Assembly: GCA_039000515.1 (NCBI GenBank)
Contig: JBCFYV010000012.1
Span: forward strand, 113,711,126-113,775,125
From: Timema cristinae
Taxonomy: Eukaryota; Arthropoda; Insecta; Phasmatodea; Timematidae
Direction: 5' to 3'
Length of the DNA: 64,000 bases
The notes under the pieces were generated by a model. The model was given only the letters and a program-made list of their open reading frames with translations. It was not told where the DNA came from and did not search any database. Of the stretch, positions 43,575-54,519 are shown one piece after another; position 1 is the stretch's first letter, and every line of letters starts with the position of its first letter. Both the position numbers and the translations under genes were made by a program.

Positions 43575-44120
43575 ATAAAGGTTTGATCCCCCCCCCCCCC
43601 CCCCTACCTCCTTCTCTCAAACAAACCAAAACATAGTTCCATCATCCACACAAATTCCATAACAATAGTTTTTGAACCATCACTTATTTTTCCAAAAATA
43701 CCGATATATTAGGCCTACCATTAAAGTGTATATCAGCGAACGCATATTTGAAGGTTACATTCCACCCCATACCCCCAGCCCTTCCTCCCCTTTTCCCCGC
43801 ACATAGGTCACGAGTGTAGGTAAACCTAAAAAAACAACTTTAAAATGTACAAACATGGTGTCGGGTGAATTCCTCGCCTGTTGTAATTAGTTTACCCGCG
43901 AAATGTCATGAGGGCGCCTGTCAAGCACGCAACCCGCATATCCTCTGGCCCTCACATCCTCCCCTACCCCCCTTTGTTTTCACCCCTACCACACCGTATG
44001 TTCAAACGTACTACTGACGTTTTAATAACGATGAATATATAACACCGGCATATGTTTTTTTATCAACGCATTGAGTTTAAAAAATATGTATTAATCCCAA
44101 TGTTTTTATATATAATGAAG
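43575..44120. other. Unassigned; C15-type run near 43,590
   Basis: No gene or repeat family recognised. Confidence 0.45.
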
Positions 44121-44124
44121 GTAT

Positions 44125-44250
44125 AATTTAAAGTAAACGTACCCGTATTTGCGTGGACGGCAAGTGGGAAACAGCTTGGGGAAAACCACCTTCAATACAC
44201 ACTGACCTGAATTAAAACCCCGACCTCCTAGTCGCTAGTTATCGGACACA
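44125..44250 (-). mobile_element. SINE family B fragment
   Basis: taaacgtacccgtatttgcg, aagtgggaaacagcttgggg, B-box remnant ctgaattaaaaccccgacc. Confidence 0.65.
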
Positions 44251-44254
44251 TTAG

Positions 44255-44575
44255 TTTTAATGGGAGCGTTCACAATGGGATACCGGTGACGAACACTGTA
44301 TGTAGTTCTGAAAACTAGCAACAAGCAGTCGGTTGTTGATTCCACATCAAGCACACTGATTTATTATTCTGGTTCTATCTTTGAGTTTAGATTCAACCAA
44401 CCCCAAATATTTTATAGGTTATGGAGAAATTTGTCCTGCCACTTGGAATACCTCATATAGACAAATAATGGGTAGGACAAGTCTTTCTTCAACCAATCAC
44501 GCAGCAGAGGATTTGTTTAGAAGCACTAGTAACAAATAGTTCCTCCTCACTGAGTGAATTTAAAACAATAACAAA
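44255..44575. other. No recognisable feature
   Basis: Nothing that I can support as a gene or repeat. Confidence 0.4.
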
Positions 44576-44579
44576 ATAA

Positions 44580-45411
44580 CTAAAATGTCACCCAGTTTGT
44601 CGACAGTGAAGTGTCGGACACCGGTGTCCTAGTATAAAAAGACCCTTGCTGACACATTTTCGAGTTGGTCGCCGTGACTTTCCAAGTTTTCTGCCTTCGT
44701 TCATCGATGTTCCTCTGCCAAGTGATCCTTGGCATAAGCCCCGACATCGGCGCCCTTGCAGTTTCCATTCCAGATCTTCTCTTGAGACGTTATCCTCATC
44801 CCCCTGGGGATTGTGGCCGAGCCATCACCACTTGCGACGGTCTGAGCTCCGATTGGATGGGATTCTGATTTTGTTTAGCTCCACAACTATTCATTTGACA
44901 CTAACTTTGGCCACCATAGGCCTCAATTGGTCCCTTAGTCACCTGATGATGAAAGTCTGCAGTCTCTTCTATCACCACTTGCAACGGTCTGAGCTCCGGT
45001 TGGATGGGATTCTGATTTGGTTTAGCTCCACAACTATTCATTTGACACTAACTTTGGCCACCATAGGCCTCAATTGGTCCCTTAGTCACCTGATGATGAG
45101 AGTCTGCAGTCTCTTCTATCACCACTTGCAACGGTCTGAGCTCCGGTTGGATGGGATTCTGATTTGGTTTAGCTCCACAACTATTCATTTGACATTAACT
45201 GTGGCCACCATAGGCCTCAATTGGTCCCTTAGTCACCTGATGATGAAAGTCTGCAGTCTCTTCCATCACCGCTTGTAACCAACCTTCTGGTCTCCAGTTG
45301 TATCGGCTTCTGTTTGTTTTAGTTCCACAACCCTTTATCTAACATTAACTTTGGCCACCACAGGCCTCAATTTGTTCCTTAGTCATTTGTTGATGAACGT
45401 TGGTAGTCCCT
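44580..45411 (-). pseudogene. RTE-clade-like LINE C-terminal relic with internal 147-bp tandem repeat
   Basis: On the minus strand, degenerate frames spell the end of RTE-type reverse transcriptases in order: a FINK-like start, WWPK…LW, PIQ-ET-R, RRKWWWLGH, then NPQGDEDN, REDLEWKLQGRR, RITWQRNIDE and KTWKV. In full-length elements these correspond to the WP-x-ISN-x-LW, RRWRWIGH, NPQG and RGRP-x-TW segments. Frames shift between segments and stops are present, so the copy is dead. The segment from WWPK to RKW is present four times. The plus-strand 210-codon frame at 44,646-45,278 is the antisense shadow. A perfect palindrome ggacaccggtgtcc lies at 44,616-44,629. Confidence 0.72.
44824..45411 (-). 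repeat. 147-bp tandem repeat, 4 units
   Basis: atcacca/cacttgc starts units at 44824, 44971, 45118 and 45265, exactly 147 bp apart. Units 1-3 are nearly identical. The fourth (right) unit is clearly more diverged. Each lies within the RTE-like coding relic. Confidence 0.93.
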
Positions 45412-45484
45412 GGTACAAGTGTCTAGCTGTTTTCCATGTATCACATCCATTGAGAAGGAACTACTTCACAGTGATCTAAAACAG

Positions 45485-45640
45485 GAGTGGGCAACCCTGT
45501 CGTCAATAGCTACAAATAGAGAAATCGCTATAAAAGTGGGGTGAATTTGAGTTTGTCAACTGTCATAAAAAAAACTTTTTCCCGGCGCTGGTTGTACCGT
45601 GATATTTCCTGAGTATCATTGGAAGCATTCCTATTTATGA
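45485..45640 (+). mobile_element. Possible solo hAT-type end
   Basis: caggagtgggcaaccctgtc at 45,485 resembles a CAGGGGTGGGCAAC-type hAT terminus. I did not find its partner end, so the boundary is unknown. Confidence 0.35.
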
Positions 45641-45858
45641 ATGAGTCATTGACGCAGCACTACCACCAATACTCCCTTCCACTCTCTTTACCTACGCTTC
45701 GTTTCATCTCTCCCTTTATAGACAAAGGGATTGTCAAATGTTGCATTGAATTGTCTTATATTTTCAGTCTGAATAATTTTCATGATTTGCAAATGAGACA
45801 GTTGTGAGTAGTCAAAGTGTACGTATCTTAAATAAACTTGTTGGGGCCTCTGATTTAA

Positions 45859-45862
45859 AAAA

Positions 45863-45956
<94 letters not shown>

Positions 45957-46220
45957 GCACCACGTCTTACTACCCGTTCGGGTTATACGCACTTACGCTA
46001 ATGTGTAATGGTAGGGTGATTGTGAGATGAAATGAAGGACCTATAGTTTAACGTGGAATCCGAACCACGGTGGCGGCCTGGCATTCCCCACATTCACAAG
46101 ATGTCTTGTCAGAGGTGAAGGAAGGGTTTGGTAATCAGATAAATCTGTGCTGGACCGAGGATTGAACCCCGGCCGCCAGCACAGAAGTCTGACACCTTAC
46201 CCCTAGACCACCAGGTCACC
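45859..46220 (-). mobile_element. SINE family A, full length, with ~95-bp (TTA)n tail
   Basis: A long TTA array at 45,864-45,957, then agcaccacgtcttactaccc, the complete body and the head (ccctagaccaccaggtcacc on plus). The B box is intact (gaggattgaaccccgg). The flanks ttaaaaaaa on both sides are a low-complexity duplication. Confidence 0.93.
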
Positions 46221-46224
46221 TTAA

Positions 46225-46430
46225 AAAAAAAGTTTGATATTTATTATAGATTTTCTATAAAAATAGCCCTACATTTATCTACAAATAAGATATTTAGTAT
46301 TATTTTTTATCTCAGTTATTTTCGTAATAGCATGGCTGATGAACCCAAAGAGTCACGATCGTTTATGTTGCGCCACCTTGAAGCTCACTATAATTATATC
46401 ACTTTAAGAATGTAAAATAATTTAACAAGT
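46225..46430. other. No recognisable feature
   Basis: AT-rich sequence. Confidence 0.4.
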
Positions 46431-46434
46431 TCAT

Positions 46435-46640
46435 AAACGCACCGGGAGGCATTAGGACTAAACGTCAATCTCGTCTTGTCTGGTGTTCCGGTTACGTGGG
46501 AGGTCGGTGTTCGAATCTCAGCCCGATGTACTGAGGATGGTTTTTCTCTAAAACTCTTTCCAACCCTCCTTACACAAAATACTTACCTTCCTACTAGTGT
46601 AATTAAATGCGTGTACGCCGAACGGGTAGTAATACGCTAA
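46435..46640 (+). mobile_element. SINE family B, diverged head
   Basis: B box gtgttcgaatctcagccc, gatgtactgaggatggtttt, body tttccaaccctccttaca, tail gtacgccgaacgggtagtaa. Family E sequence follows immediately. Confidence 0.75.
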
Positions 46641-46641
46641 G

Positions 46642-46900
46642 TACCGACATCTTAGCTCAATCTGTATAGTATGTCTACCTACAGAGCTAAGAGTCCCTGG
46701 TTTGATTCTCTGCAAGGTAATAAAAAATGTATCGTTAGTGAAATGTGTTTTCCCTTTCACAGTGATGGATTAATGGCCGGGAGGGGGGGGGGAGGGGAAG
46801 TGTTGTGTTTGTTCTAAATTTAAATCAGCTTATAAGTCTTGTGCTGATATAATCGGTCGGTTCAGAAAGTGCATCTTAAATACCTCAAAAATAAAATAAC
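46642..46900 (+). mobile_element. SINE family E copy
   Basis: Head ccgacatcttagctcaatct, B box ccctggtttgattctctgca. Body tatcgttagtgaaatgtgtt, cacagtgatggattaatggc and a G-rich run, then gctgatataatcggtcggtt and cagaaagtgcatcttaaata. This gives the family's + strand order. Confidence 0.82.
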
Positions 46901-47047
46901 TAACACGCAAAGCAAAAATAAAAAAATACAAGTTCAATAAAAAAGAGTCGTTCGATTCGAGCGATTCGTTCGTTACACATCTCTTTCTAATATTGTGTAT
47001 TGCCCGCCAGGGCTTACGAGCCTCTACTTGCCACCGCCGTGTTGCGG

Positions 47048-47667
47048 AGATCACTTAAGTTGGCCCCCCCACCTCCTCAAAATTAAAATTTAAATACACC
47101 ACCGTTTTGCACCTATTTTGCACCGTTTTGCACCCAAGTATTACGTTTTGCACCCTAACCCAAGAGACGGTACGACTGTTTATGTTAAGGGGGGCCAAGT
47201 TAAGGGTAGCCCCCCCACTATCAAAATGTTGGATTTTTTTCATGCCATCTTAAAAGTCCTGTTTTGCACCGTTTTGCACCCAAGTATGGCGTTTTGCACC
47301 TGAATAGTTTTTCAAGAAAAAAATATTTAAAACGGGAAAAGGTGGGGGGGCCAAGTTAAGTGTAGCCCCCCCACTCACTGATTGGGGTTTTTTTCAATGC
47401 CAAAATAAATGTCCCGTTTTGCACCTTTTTGCACCCAAGTATGGCGTTTTGCACCTGAATAGTTTTTCAAGAAAAAAATATTTAAAATGGAAAAAGGTGG
47501 GGGCGCCAAGTTAAGTGTAGCCCCCCCAACTCACTGATCGGGGTTTTTTTCAATGCCAAAATAAATGTCCTGTTTTGCACCGTTTTGCACCCAAGAATGG
47601 CGTTTTGCACCCTAACAGATTCGCTAGAAAATAATATCTAGTATACAAAAGAATTAAGTCGTTGGAC
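47048..47667 (+). repeat. Left TIR with ~150-bp subrepeats
   Basis: About four subunits are marked by gttttgcacc at 47145, 47291, 47445 and 47602. They are separated by ccaagttaagtgtagccccc and fcaagaaaaaaatattta-like segments (…tttttcaagaaaaaaatatt…). The motif TTTTGCACC occurs about 13 times. Similarity to the right arm ends near the shared cgttggac at 47,660-47,667. Confidence 0.92.
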
Positions 47668-47733
47668 CTTCCCTCCACACCCTCAAATTAAGAATGTATA
47701 TATAACAACGTTTTATACATATTTAGCACCGTT

Positions 47734-48177
47734 TTGGACCTTAATAGTTTTTTAAGAAAAATAAATAAATTTAAAGTTAAAAAATGTTCGGTAGTCAAGT
47801 TAAGTGTAACTATCGGAAAACTATCATTTTTTAAGTACAATAAAAACAATTTTATCTACAAATCAAACAACATTGACCAAACATTTTTTTTAATATCTCA
47901 AATTTTCAAAAAGTATTATTTTTTTCGTAAACTACCCTCAAATTATTTATATTTGTTAAAAGTAAATATATATCTTCTTATTTATCATGATAAACAATTA
48001 ACAGACACCCATTTAAATAACATATTAAAATACTTTTTGAAAGATTTCAAATTTTCTAAAATTTATCATATATAAACTAAACTTAAATTAATATAGTTTA
48101 TTAAAAGCAATATACATTATTATTAAATCGTGTAAAATAGTCCTCAATTGGCAAAATTGTAAACTCTATTTTCAAAA
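47734..48177 (+). other. AT-rich interior of the long-TIR element
   Basis: A 113-codon frame (47,734-48,075) is rich in Lys, Asn, Ile and Phe, as expected from AT-rich sequence. I recognise no domain. I do not call it a gene. Confidence 0.4.
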
Positions 48178-48415
48178 AACCCGCTTCAGTGGCAGAATTG
48201 TCCAAGGCGTCAATATCCTGTTAGACTGGCCTGCTGGAGATGGGGAGATCGATGTTCGAATACCGATCGTGCCTACTGGGGGTATTTTTTCCTCATTAGT
48301 TTTCCACTCTCCAACGCAAGTGCAGGTAGATCACCTCTAAAATGATTTTTTTCTCCTCCCTACCCCATTAGAGTAATAATAATATATGCGTATAAGCTGA
48401 ACAGGCAATAAAACA
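48178..48415 (+). mobile_element. SINE family B nested in the long-TIR element
   Basis: Head cccgcttcagtggcagaatt, B box tgttcgaataccgatcgt, gcctactgggggta, body caacgcaagtgcaggtagat, tail aagctgaacaggcaataaaa. Its divergence suggests that the host element is not recent. Confidence 0.75.
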
Positions 48416-48529
48416 ATGGAATTAAATTTTTTTTCTTTTTCAAACTACAATTGTTCAAATATAAGTAATCAGCACTAGTGTTAAATGTATTGTTTAAGAT
48501 AAACCAATAATTATGAAATTATTATTTTT

Positions 48530-49030
48530 GTAAATAACTTGCCAGATACCCATTTTGAGCCAAATCGTTAACATTATTTTCAAAACATTTAAAATTCGAT
48601 AAAAAATCGGTATTTGGTAAACTACCCTTTAGTGAATTTTTCCCTAAAAAGCAAATGTACATTTTATTTTGTCATTTTGAAAAATACCCAGATTAACATA
48701 TTTAACCAAACCGTTTAAGCCATTTTCGAAAATCATTTGACTTTACAGAAATGATTCTTTATTAAACTACACTAGAATAAAATTTACTCAAGTGTACAGT
48801 GTTATTTGTTAGATCAAACACTAGCTCGATATAAAATTTAAACAAAATTGGTAGAGCCTTCTCTAAATATTTGTAGTTTTCAAAATTCACTCTTAAATAA
48901 ACTACCGTTAATATAAAGATTAGTGTCAAAATCAACACAAACTCCCAAAGTATAGCCATTCAATTTTGAACAAAATCATTCAAACAATTTAGTATCTATA
49001 TTCAGAAACAGAAAGAATTGTAAAATCCAC
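48530..49030. repeat. Degenerate tandem-like AT-rich repeats related to family I
   Basis: aaactacc recurs near 48,618, 48,755 (as aaactaca) and 48,898. Each is preceded by sequence like agccattttcgaaaatc, as in family I (attttgagaaaatcg…attaaactaccct). The repetition is weak and spaced irregularly at about 140 bp. Confidence 0.4.
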
Positions 49031-49034
49031 TTTT

Positions 49035-51325
49035 TTAATTCAGGAGAAAATAAACTTAAATCTTCATAATAATCTTTAGATTGAAAATGTTCATGATTAC
49101 AATAAGTCTATTTTCTCTCCATATGATAAAATTAGAATCCATAAAAAAAAATAAAGGTTAAACTATATTTAGAGCATATTTTCTAACTTGTGAATAGTTA
49201 TTTCTTAAAAGTCAAACATTTAAATATAAAATACAGTTGTTATTTAAATTCTACATAAGATTCAAATTATTTTTTCTAAAATATATTAAACATTCTCAAC
49301 TTTACAAATTTGGATTAAAATATGTTGGGGCAAATATTTTACATCTCTCAACTGTATAGCTAGGACCATTTCAAGTTAAATAAAACATTTTATTCAGCAC
49401 AAAAGTGTGTCTATTAACTGGACCTAAGAACTATATTTTTCACTATTTCAGGCTATTATAAAAAAAACTACTTAATGAGCCATGGTCCGGGATATAAAGT
49501 GCCTCGTTATATTATAATTAATAATTTCCATTAATGAGAAAAATTGTTTCTTAAATTCTAAATGTCAATGGAAATAAGTCTTAAACTTTATTGTGTGTAT
49601 ATATATTAATCAAACATTTATAATAATATAGTAATATAGGAAAATAGTAGATTTATAGTATTAAAGATGCCCATGCACACCCTTCCAGGTCGAACACATT
49701 CCATAAAAGATGCTCAACTAGGGTAGTTCTGTTCTTACATTGATCACGTGGGCAAGATAACCATCAGGACCGACAGTTGCTCAGCAAGCATTTTTAAGAT
49801 AGCGTTAAGAAACGTTTTCAGAATTTCTTAAATTTAAAGTAACTGAATATTAAGAAAAACAGGGTATACCATTAATATTTAACATAGTAAACCCGTCAGA
49901 AAAGGTCACCAGCTATACTGTCTCTCTTATTCATGCTCACCTCTCTTCCTTAATGTGTGGTGAAAGGGGAACAAGGAATTAATATCCAGTGAAATATAAT
50001 AACTCTAAAAATAAGGATAGCCTTTAATTATTGACCATCACAGATTCCAGATATTATACTCTTAATAGTATAAATGAAAATTACCAATAACAACCGTTCA
50101 CATAAAAGAATTAAGATAAAGAAAACACAAACATTAATAACATAAATGAAAATACCCAACAACAATTCATGACAATTATGACTTAAAGAACTGCGATAAA
50201 ACCAACAAATGCAATAATGCTCCTTACCCTTAACATTAAAATAATACACCAAGGAAATATATTGTAAGTAAGACGTTCCCCTTCCCACCCCAGTAGCATT
50301 ACAGGTGCTCTACAAGTAACTATATTATAACAGGAGAGATACTCAAAACATAAACCTTTCACCACCGTTTTTCCGAAACATTAATTTTCCAAGACACGCA
50401 GGCTGAAATATGAGGTTAAAGAACATAGAACAATTAAACTCACCGAGCTCATCTTACCACCAAATAAAATGATTACTCGTATATGAAACCCTTACTCTCT
50501 GTCACTAGGTTAGTGATCACGCAGAGTACGAAAACCTGCATTGCATCCACAAAAATTGAAGATTGGAAGAGGAACAGATGACCAACTCAAAAACTCCAAA
50601 AAACCTTTTCTTACGCGTCCTTTCTCTAAAAAAGCTCCACACATTGTATCAAACCACCAATAGATGGCAAAACGTTAATGTTTTTACTAAACCTAGTTCT
50701 CACATAAAAAGAAACAATAACTATTAAACATTTAAAAACCAAAGAGAAATTAATTCAGATAACTAATAATGAAAACAAAGGAAAATTAATGCGTAAATTA
50801 ATATTGTTAAGAAAATAGTTCTGAAGTTATCAACGTCAGTGTCACCATCTGTCGATCTTGCAAAACACTCAACCCAGACCCCTCCCTTCCTTTGGGCATG
50901 TCATTGATGTTAGATACCATTTGCTATGCTGGACAAAAAATGTAAGTAAAGGCAGGCTACGAACAATAAGTGTAAAGACTACAACATAAGCTGCATCATA
51001 AATTGAATTTATCAGTCTCATTCTTGAATGTCTACAAAAGTGGGCTATATATATGACTGTCATCCAAACCACTTTTGAAAACATACGGCAATGAACAACA
51101 TGGTTTATCCTAGGATATCTTGGAAACAAATAAAGCAAATACTCATTGACAGCATTGGTGATATTGAATTCCACTGACCAGCTCGAATAAACTAACCGTA
51201 AATATCTTATTTAAAAAAAAAGAAATGTTTCTATCAATGCAATATTTAATTGTGATAATGATACGAATGTGAACATGCGGTGTATTTATGATGCTCTTTT
51301 ACTCTGAAAGTGCATAAATTACGCT
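49035..51325. other. Interior of the long-TIR element, unassigned
   Basis: AT-rich to about 49,650, then more balanced composition. It could hold the degraded 5' part of the coding region that becomes recognisable at 51,330. The 101-codon minus-strand frame at 50,869-51,174 shows no recognised motif. Confidence 0.4.
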
Positions 51326-51329
51326 CGCT

Positions 51330-52676
51330 ATGACATACAATGAGAGACAAGTGTGCCGTTTGTGTACTGACAATATGCAGCCAATCCCAATTTACCAAAC
51401 CACTAGAAACAAAAGTATTGTCAATCTGCTTTATGGATTGGGCTTCTCGATTAAGTATATCTGTCTTAACAGGTATGAGACTCAAATCGCAGAGTGTGAT
51501 ATGAATGATGTCTGGAGGAATAATGGAGTGTATTTACTTGCAAATATGGTCAAGAGCTGATATATATTTTTCGCAATAGACATTGTAGATTTTATGGAAG
51601 ATACCTCTAATGGAAAAAAAAAATTACACATGCCACAGCGCTGGCCATTTATCAGCGAAAAGAAGCAGATGACAGTATAGAAGTTCTTCAACTGTGTAAA
51701 ACGTCTGGAAACTGTGCAATATACATTCCTGACTGTTCAACTGTTATTAGAGATTGTTTTATGCCATCTAAACAGATTCTAAAATTCAAAACTTATCCTG
51801 ACTGCAGCCAATTTCTGTAGGCCACCCTGGTATTACTGACATGAAGGGATGGTTTATAGGGAAGATATCCACAAAATTAGAGGTGCTTCCCTGCAAGATG
51901 GCACACAATGTGTAAGTTAAGACATGAGTGGAAATTCAAATATTTCAACATGGGCCACCTTCATTTCTCATATAACCACATCTTTGCCAATAACTGCGGT
52001 TCATGTTACCTCACTGATACTTGCGCCACCAACAGAATAGTCAGCATTGTTAACAGTTATATTTCAATTACCAAGTATTAACCATCTAGTAATGGGTCCA
52101 CAAAAAGTCAGTGCTTAATTTTGCCAGGATTTCATGCCTTCACTGGCTGTGTTACCACATAATGTTTTTCAGGCAAATCAAATTTGGGAGTGTGTTGAAG
52201 AGGGAATAGAAAAATTTGTCTGTAAACTTTATATGCCATGATCTACAGTAACGACAGTGGGAGAAGTAAGATGGTATATTTAATAAAAAGTGAAATCTGA
52301 AAATATGCCACCCAAGTTGTCTGCTCTAAAATTCTCTATATTGAGGGATATTTTATTAGTGCATAATTTGGAACAATGATTTTACTGCTCATCCAAATAT
52401 ACCATCTCCTGAACCGGGCTATGGTTTGGAAGCTAGTAATGGTTATTATGTTCTGAAAATTACAGACATGCCACCAGCACCTTTAGAAATATTATAGCTC
52501 ATAAAATGCTATTGAAAAACAAACTGCCTCTCCAAATTGTGCTCCTGTTGCCGTAGTTATCTACCGTGCACCGATATGTTTTTGTGTCCAAATGATGATT
52601 CTCAGAAGTGTGAAACCAGTAGCCCTCTTTATTCCCATGATGATGAATACTGTGATTGTAATAACTTAGAATTATA
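51330..52676 (+). pseudogene. Decayed gene of an expanded metazoan family (FHAFTGC motif, C-terminal Cys-rich tail)
   Basis: Conserved blocks appear in order on the plus strand across frames: ICRLC-type start with NMQPIPIYQ and SIVNLLYGLGFSIKY (51,330-51,470), FFAIDIVDFMEDTSNGKK (51,567-51,620), then after a frameshift at a run of A's HATALAIYQRKEADDS and CAIYIPDC, ILPGFHAFTGCVTT (about 52,110-52,160), LSALKFSILR (52,320), TDMPPAPLEIL (52,465), and a Cys cluster KTNCLSKLCSCCRS…PCTD (52,510-52,585). I recall this layout from large, poorly characterised proteins expanded in cnidarian, mollusc and arthropod genomes, with a DTD/HAxTGCDTT-type core and a CXC-like tail. There are several stops (51,558; about 51,820; a TGA within the Cys cluster) and shifts. 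The gene sits inside the long-TIR element, so it may be element-encoded or captured cargo. Confidence 0.7.
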
Positions 52677-53539
52677 ACACAGCATTTACAAACAATATTC
52701 TAACGCACAGTAATAATTTTCTCTTATTTGTATTGTGCATTTTTTCTATTTACACTGAATAACAAATGCATGAGAAAATTAATTATATTATGTGATTACT
52801 GTAAGAAATATGGTTCAGTAAATGTTTCAACTTATCTTTTTTTAATTTCCAAAACAAAGTTTTTGCAAGAACACTTAATTTCTCGCAAGCCTTGAATGTA
52901 AAAGATTTTTCCTAATGCTTTATTTAGAGTTAAACACAGTTATTTTTAAAGTATATCATTTTTAGAAGTCAATAATGCCATTGAACAAGTTAAGTTATTA
53001 CATTAATGTTCACATCTGCTGAGGGAATATTAATCTAATGTTTTCATAGCTCTGGGACCCTTAATGTTAGTGATAGGGAGGCCATAAATATTTCAAACTA
53101 AAGATTATTATAATTGTTACCATTAGTAAATCTAAAAACATTAATTTTCTTACTACCATCAAAACTAATAGAAAAAAGTTAAAATGTTTAGCGTTTATTA
53201 ATATTTCTGGAGATAATAGGTTAATTACATGCTGTCAGCCAAATTGTAGAAAAATGTATTAGCTTTAATTTTAGTTAGTGTGGACTTTTATATTATAGAA
53301 TCTATGGAAATTACAGTCAATAATGTTGTAACAAGTAACATGATATTTACCATTCCCCTGCGCCACACATCCCTGCCCTACAACCCTCCCCCCCCCCCCT
53401 CTCCCTCACCCACTCATGATTTTTGGAAGTGGCAACATGTGTTTTGAACTATATGGGGTGCCAATTAATAACTTAAAAAAACAAGGCAATACTGTATCAC
53501 AAATTCACACGGCAAGCCAGTTGCTCCTCCGCCAGGAGA
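52677..53539. other. 3' interior of the long-TIR element
   Basis: AT-rich, with a C10-type run near 53,390. No gene recognised. Confidence 0.45.
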
Positions 53540-54132
53540 GTCCAACGATTTGATTTCTTTGTATCTTAAATATTTTTTGTCTCGCTAATCTTTTAGGGTG
53601 CAAAATGGTGCAAAACAGGAATTTTATTTTGGCATTAAAAAAACACAATTATTGAGTTGGGGGGGGGCTACACTTAACTTGGCCCCCCCACCTTTTTCCG
53701 TTTTAAATATTTTTTTCTTGAAAAACTATTCAGGTGCAAAACGCCATACTTGGGTGCAAAACAGGACATTTATTTTGGCATTGAAAAAAAACCTCAACCA
53801 TTGAGTTGGGGGGCTACACTTAACTTGGCGCCCCCACCTTTTTCCATTTTAAATATTTTTTTCTTGAAAAACTATTCAGGTGCAAAACGCCATACTTGGG
53901 TGCAAAACGGTGCAAAACAGGACTTTTAAGATGGCATGAAAAAAATCCAACATTTTGATAGTGGGGGGGCTACCCTTAACTTGGCCCCCCCTTAACATAA
54001 ACAGTCGTACCGTCTCTTGGGTTAGGGTGCAAAACGTAATACTTGGGTGCAAAACGGTGCAAAATAGGTGCAAAACGGTGGTGTATTTAAATTTTAATTT
54101 TGAGGAGGTGGGGGGGCCAACTTAAGTGATCT
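53540..54132 (-). repeat. Right TIR with ~150-bp subrepeats
   Basis: Inverted copy of 47,048-47,667. The outermost ~290 bp are almost identical, and inner subunits differ by small indels (for example a missing gttttgcacc pair). GGTGCAAAA motifs occur about 11 times. Confidence 0.92.
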
Positions 54133-54141
54133 GTGTTGCGG

Positions 54142-54515
54142 TATGAGGAAGCCAGGAGAGTGTGTGTGTGTGTGGCTCATTGGGGTGGGGTGGGGGAGGA
54201 GGGGGGGGAGAGGAGGCTGCTCGTCAGTTCGAAGTGAAGATTCCGTCCCGTCATAACGCACTTCCCCCGGCTCGGCGGTTATCGGAGTTTGCGGCTTGTA
54301 ATAAAGCCCCTGGTTACTCATCTTGCGGAGGTGCTACGCCCCCTGTTCTCCACTTCTGCGCCCTCTATGAGTCATTACGGAGAATATACCGCATACCGAG
54401 AGATGGAAACCTACATTTCAAGGGGTCGAGAACATCACTCTACAGAGCTCTAAGTTCGCTGTGAGGCAAGTTACTACGTTTTGCGCGGGAAAATATGAAT
54501 TATTATATTTTGTAT
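54142..54515. other. Unassigned, GC-richer flank
   Basis: A short (GT)n and G-rich run at about 54,160-54,215, then balanced sequence with a 100-codon plus-strand frame (54,162-54,464) that I cannot assign. Confidence 0.35.
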
Positions 54516-54519
54516 TTAT

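Larger units (their letters stand above)
47048..54132. mobile_element. 7.1-kb long-TIR DNA element with 9-bp TSD
   Basis: The left end starts agatcacttaagttggcccc and the right end is its inverted complement. The perfect 9-bp duplication gtgttgcgg lies at 47,039-47,047 and 54,133-54,141. The arms are 620 and 593 bp and nearly identical. The interior holds a decayed plus-strand coding region (51,330-52,676), a nested B SINE (48,178-48,415) and AT-rich sequence. A 9-bp duplication with very long TIRs is most like Mutator-type elements, but I see no MULE transposase and do not assign a superfamily. Confidence 0.93.

Noticed and set aside
44616..44640. Palindrome followed by a TATA-like tataaaaa as a promoter
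   Set aside because: It lies within the 3' end of a LINE relic and no downstream gene is visible.
44646..45278. The longest plus-strand frame in the window (210 codons, Ser/Leu/His-rich)
   Set aside because: It is antisense to an RTE-like LINE relic and stays open because the 147-bp repeat is a multiple of three.
47734..48075. 113-codon frame inside the long-TIR element as its transposase
   Set aside because: Composition is dominated by Lys, Asn, Ile and Phe from AT-rich DNA, and no catalytic motif is visible.
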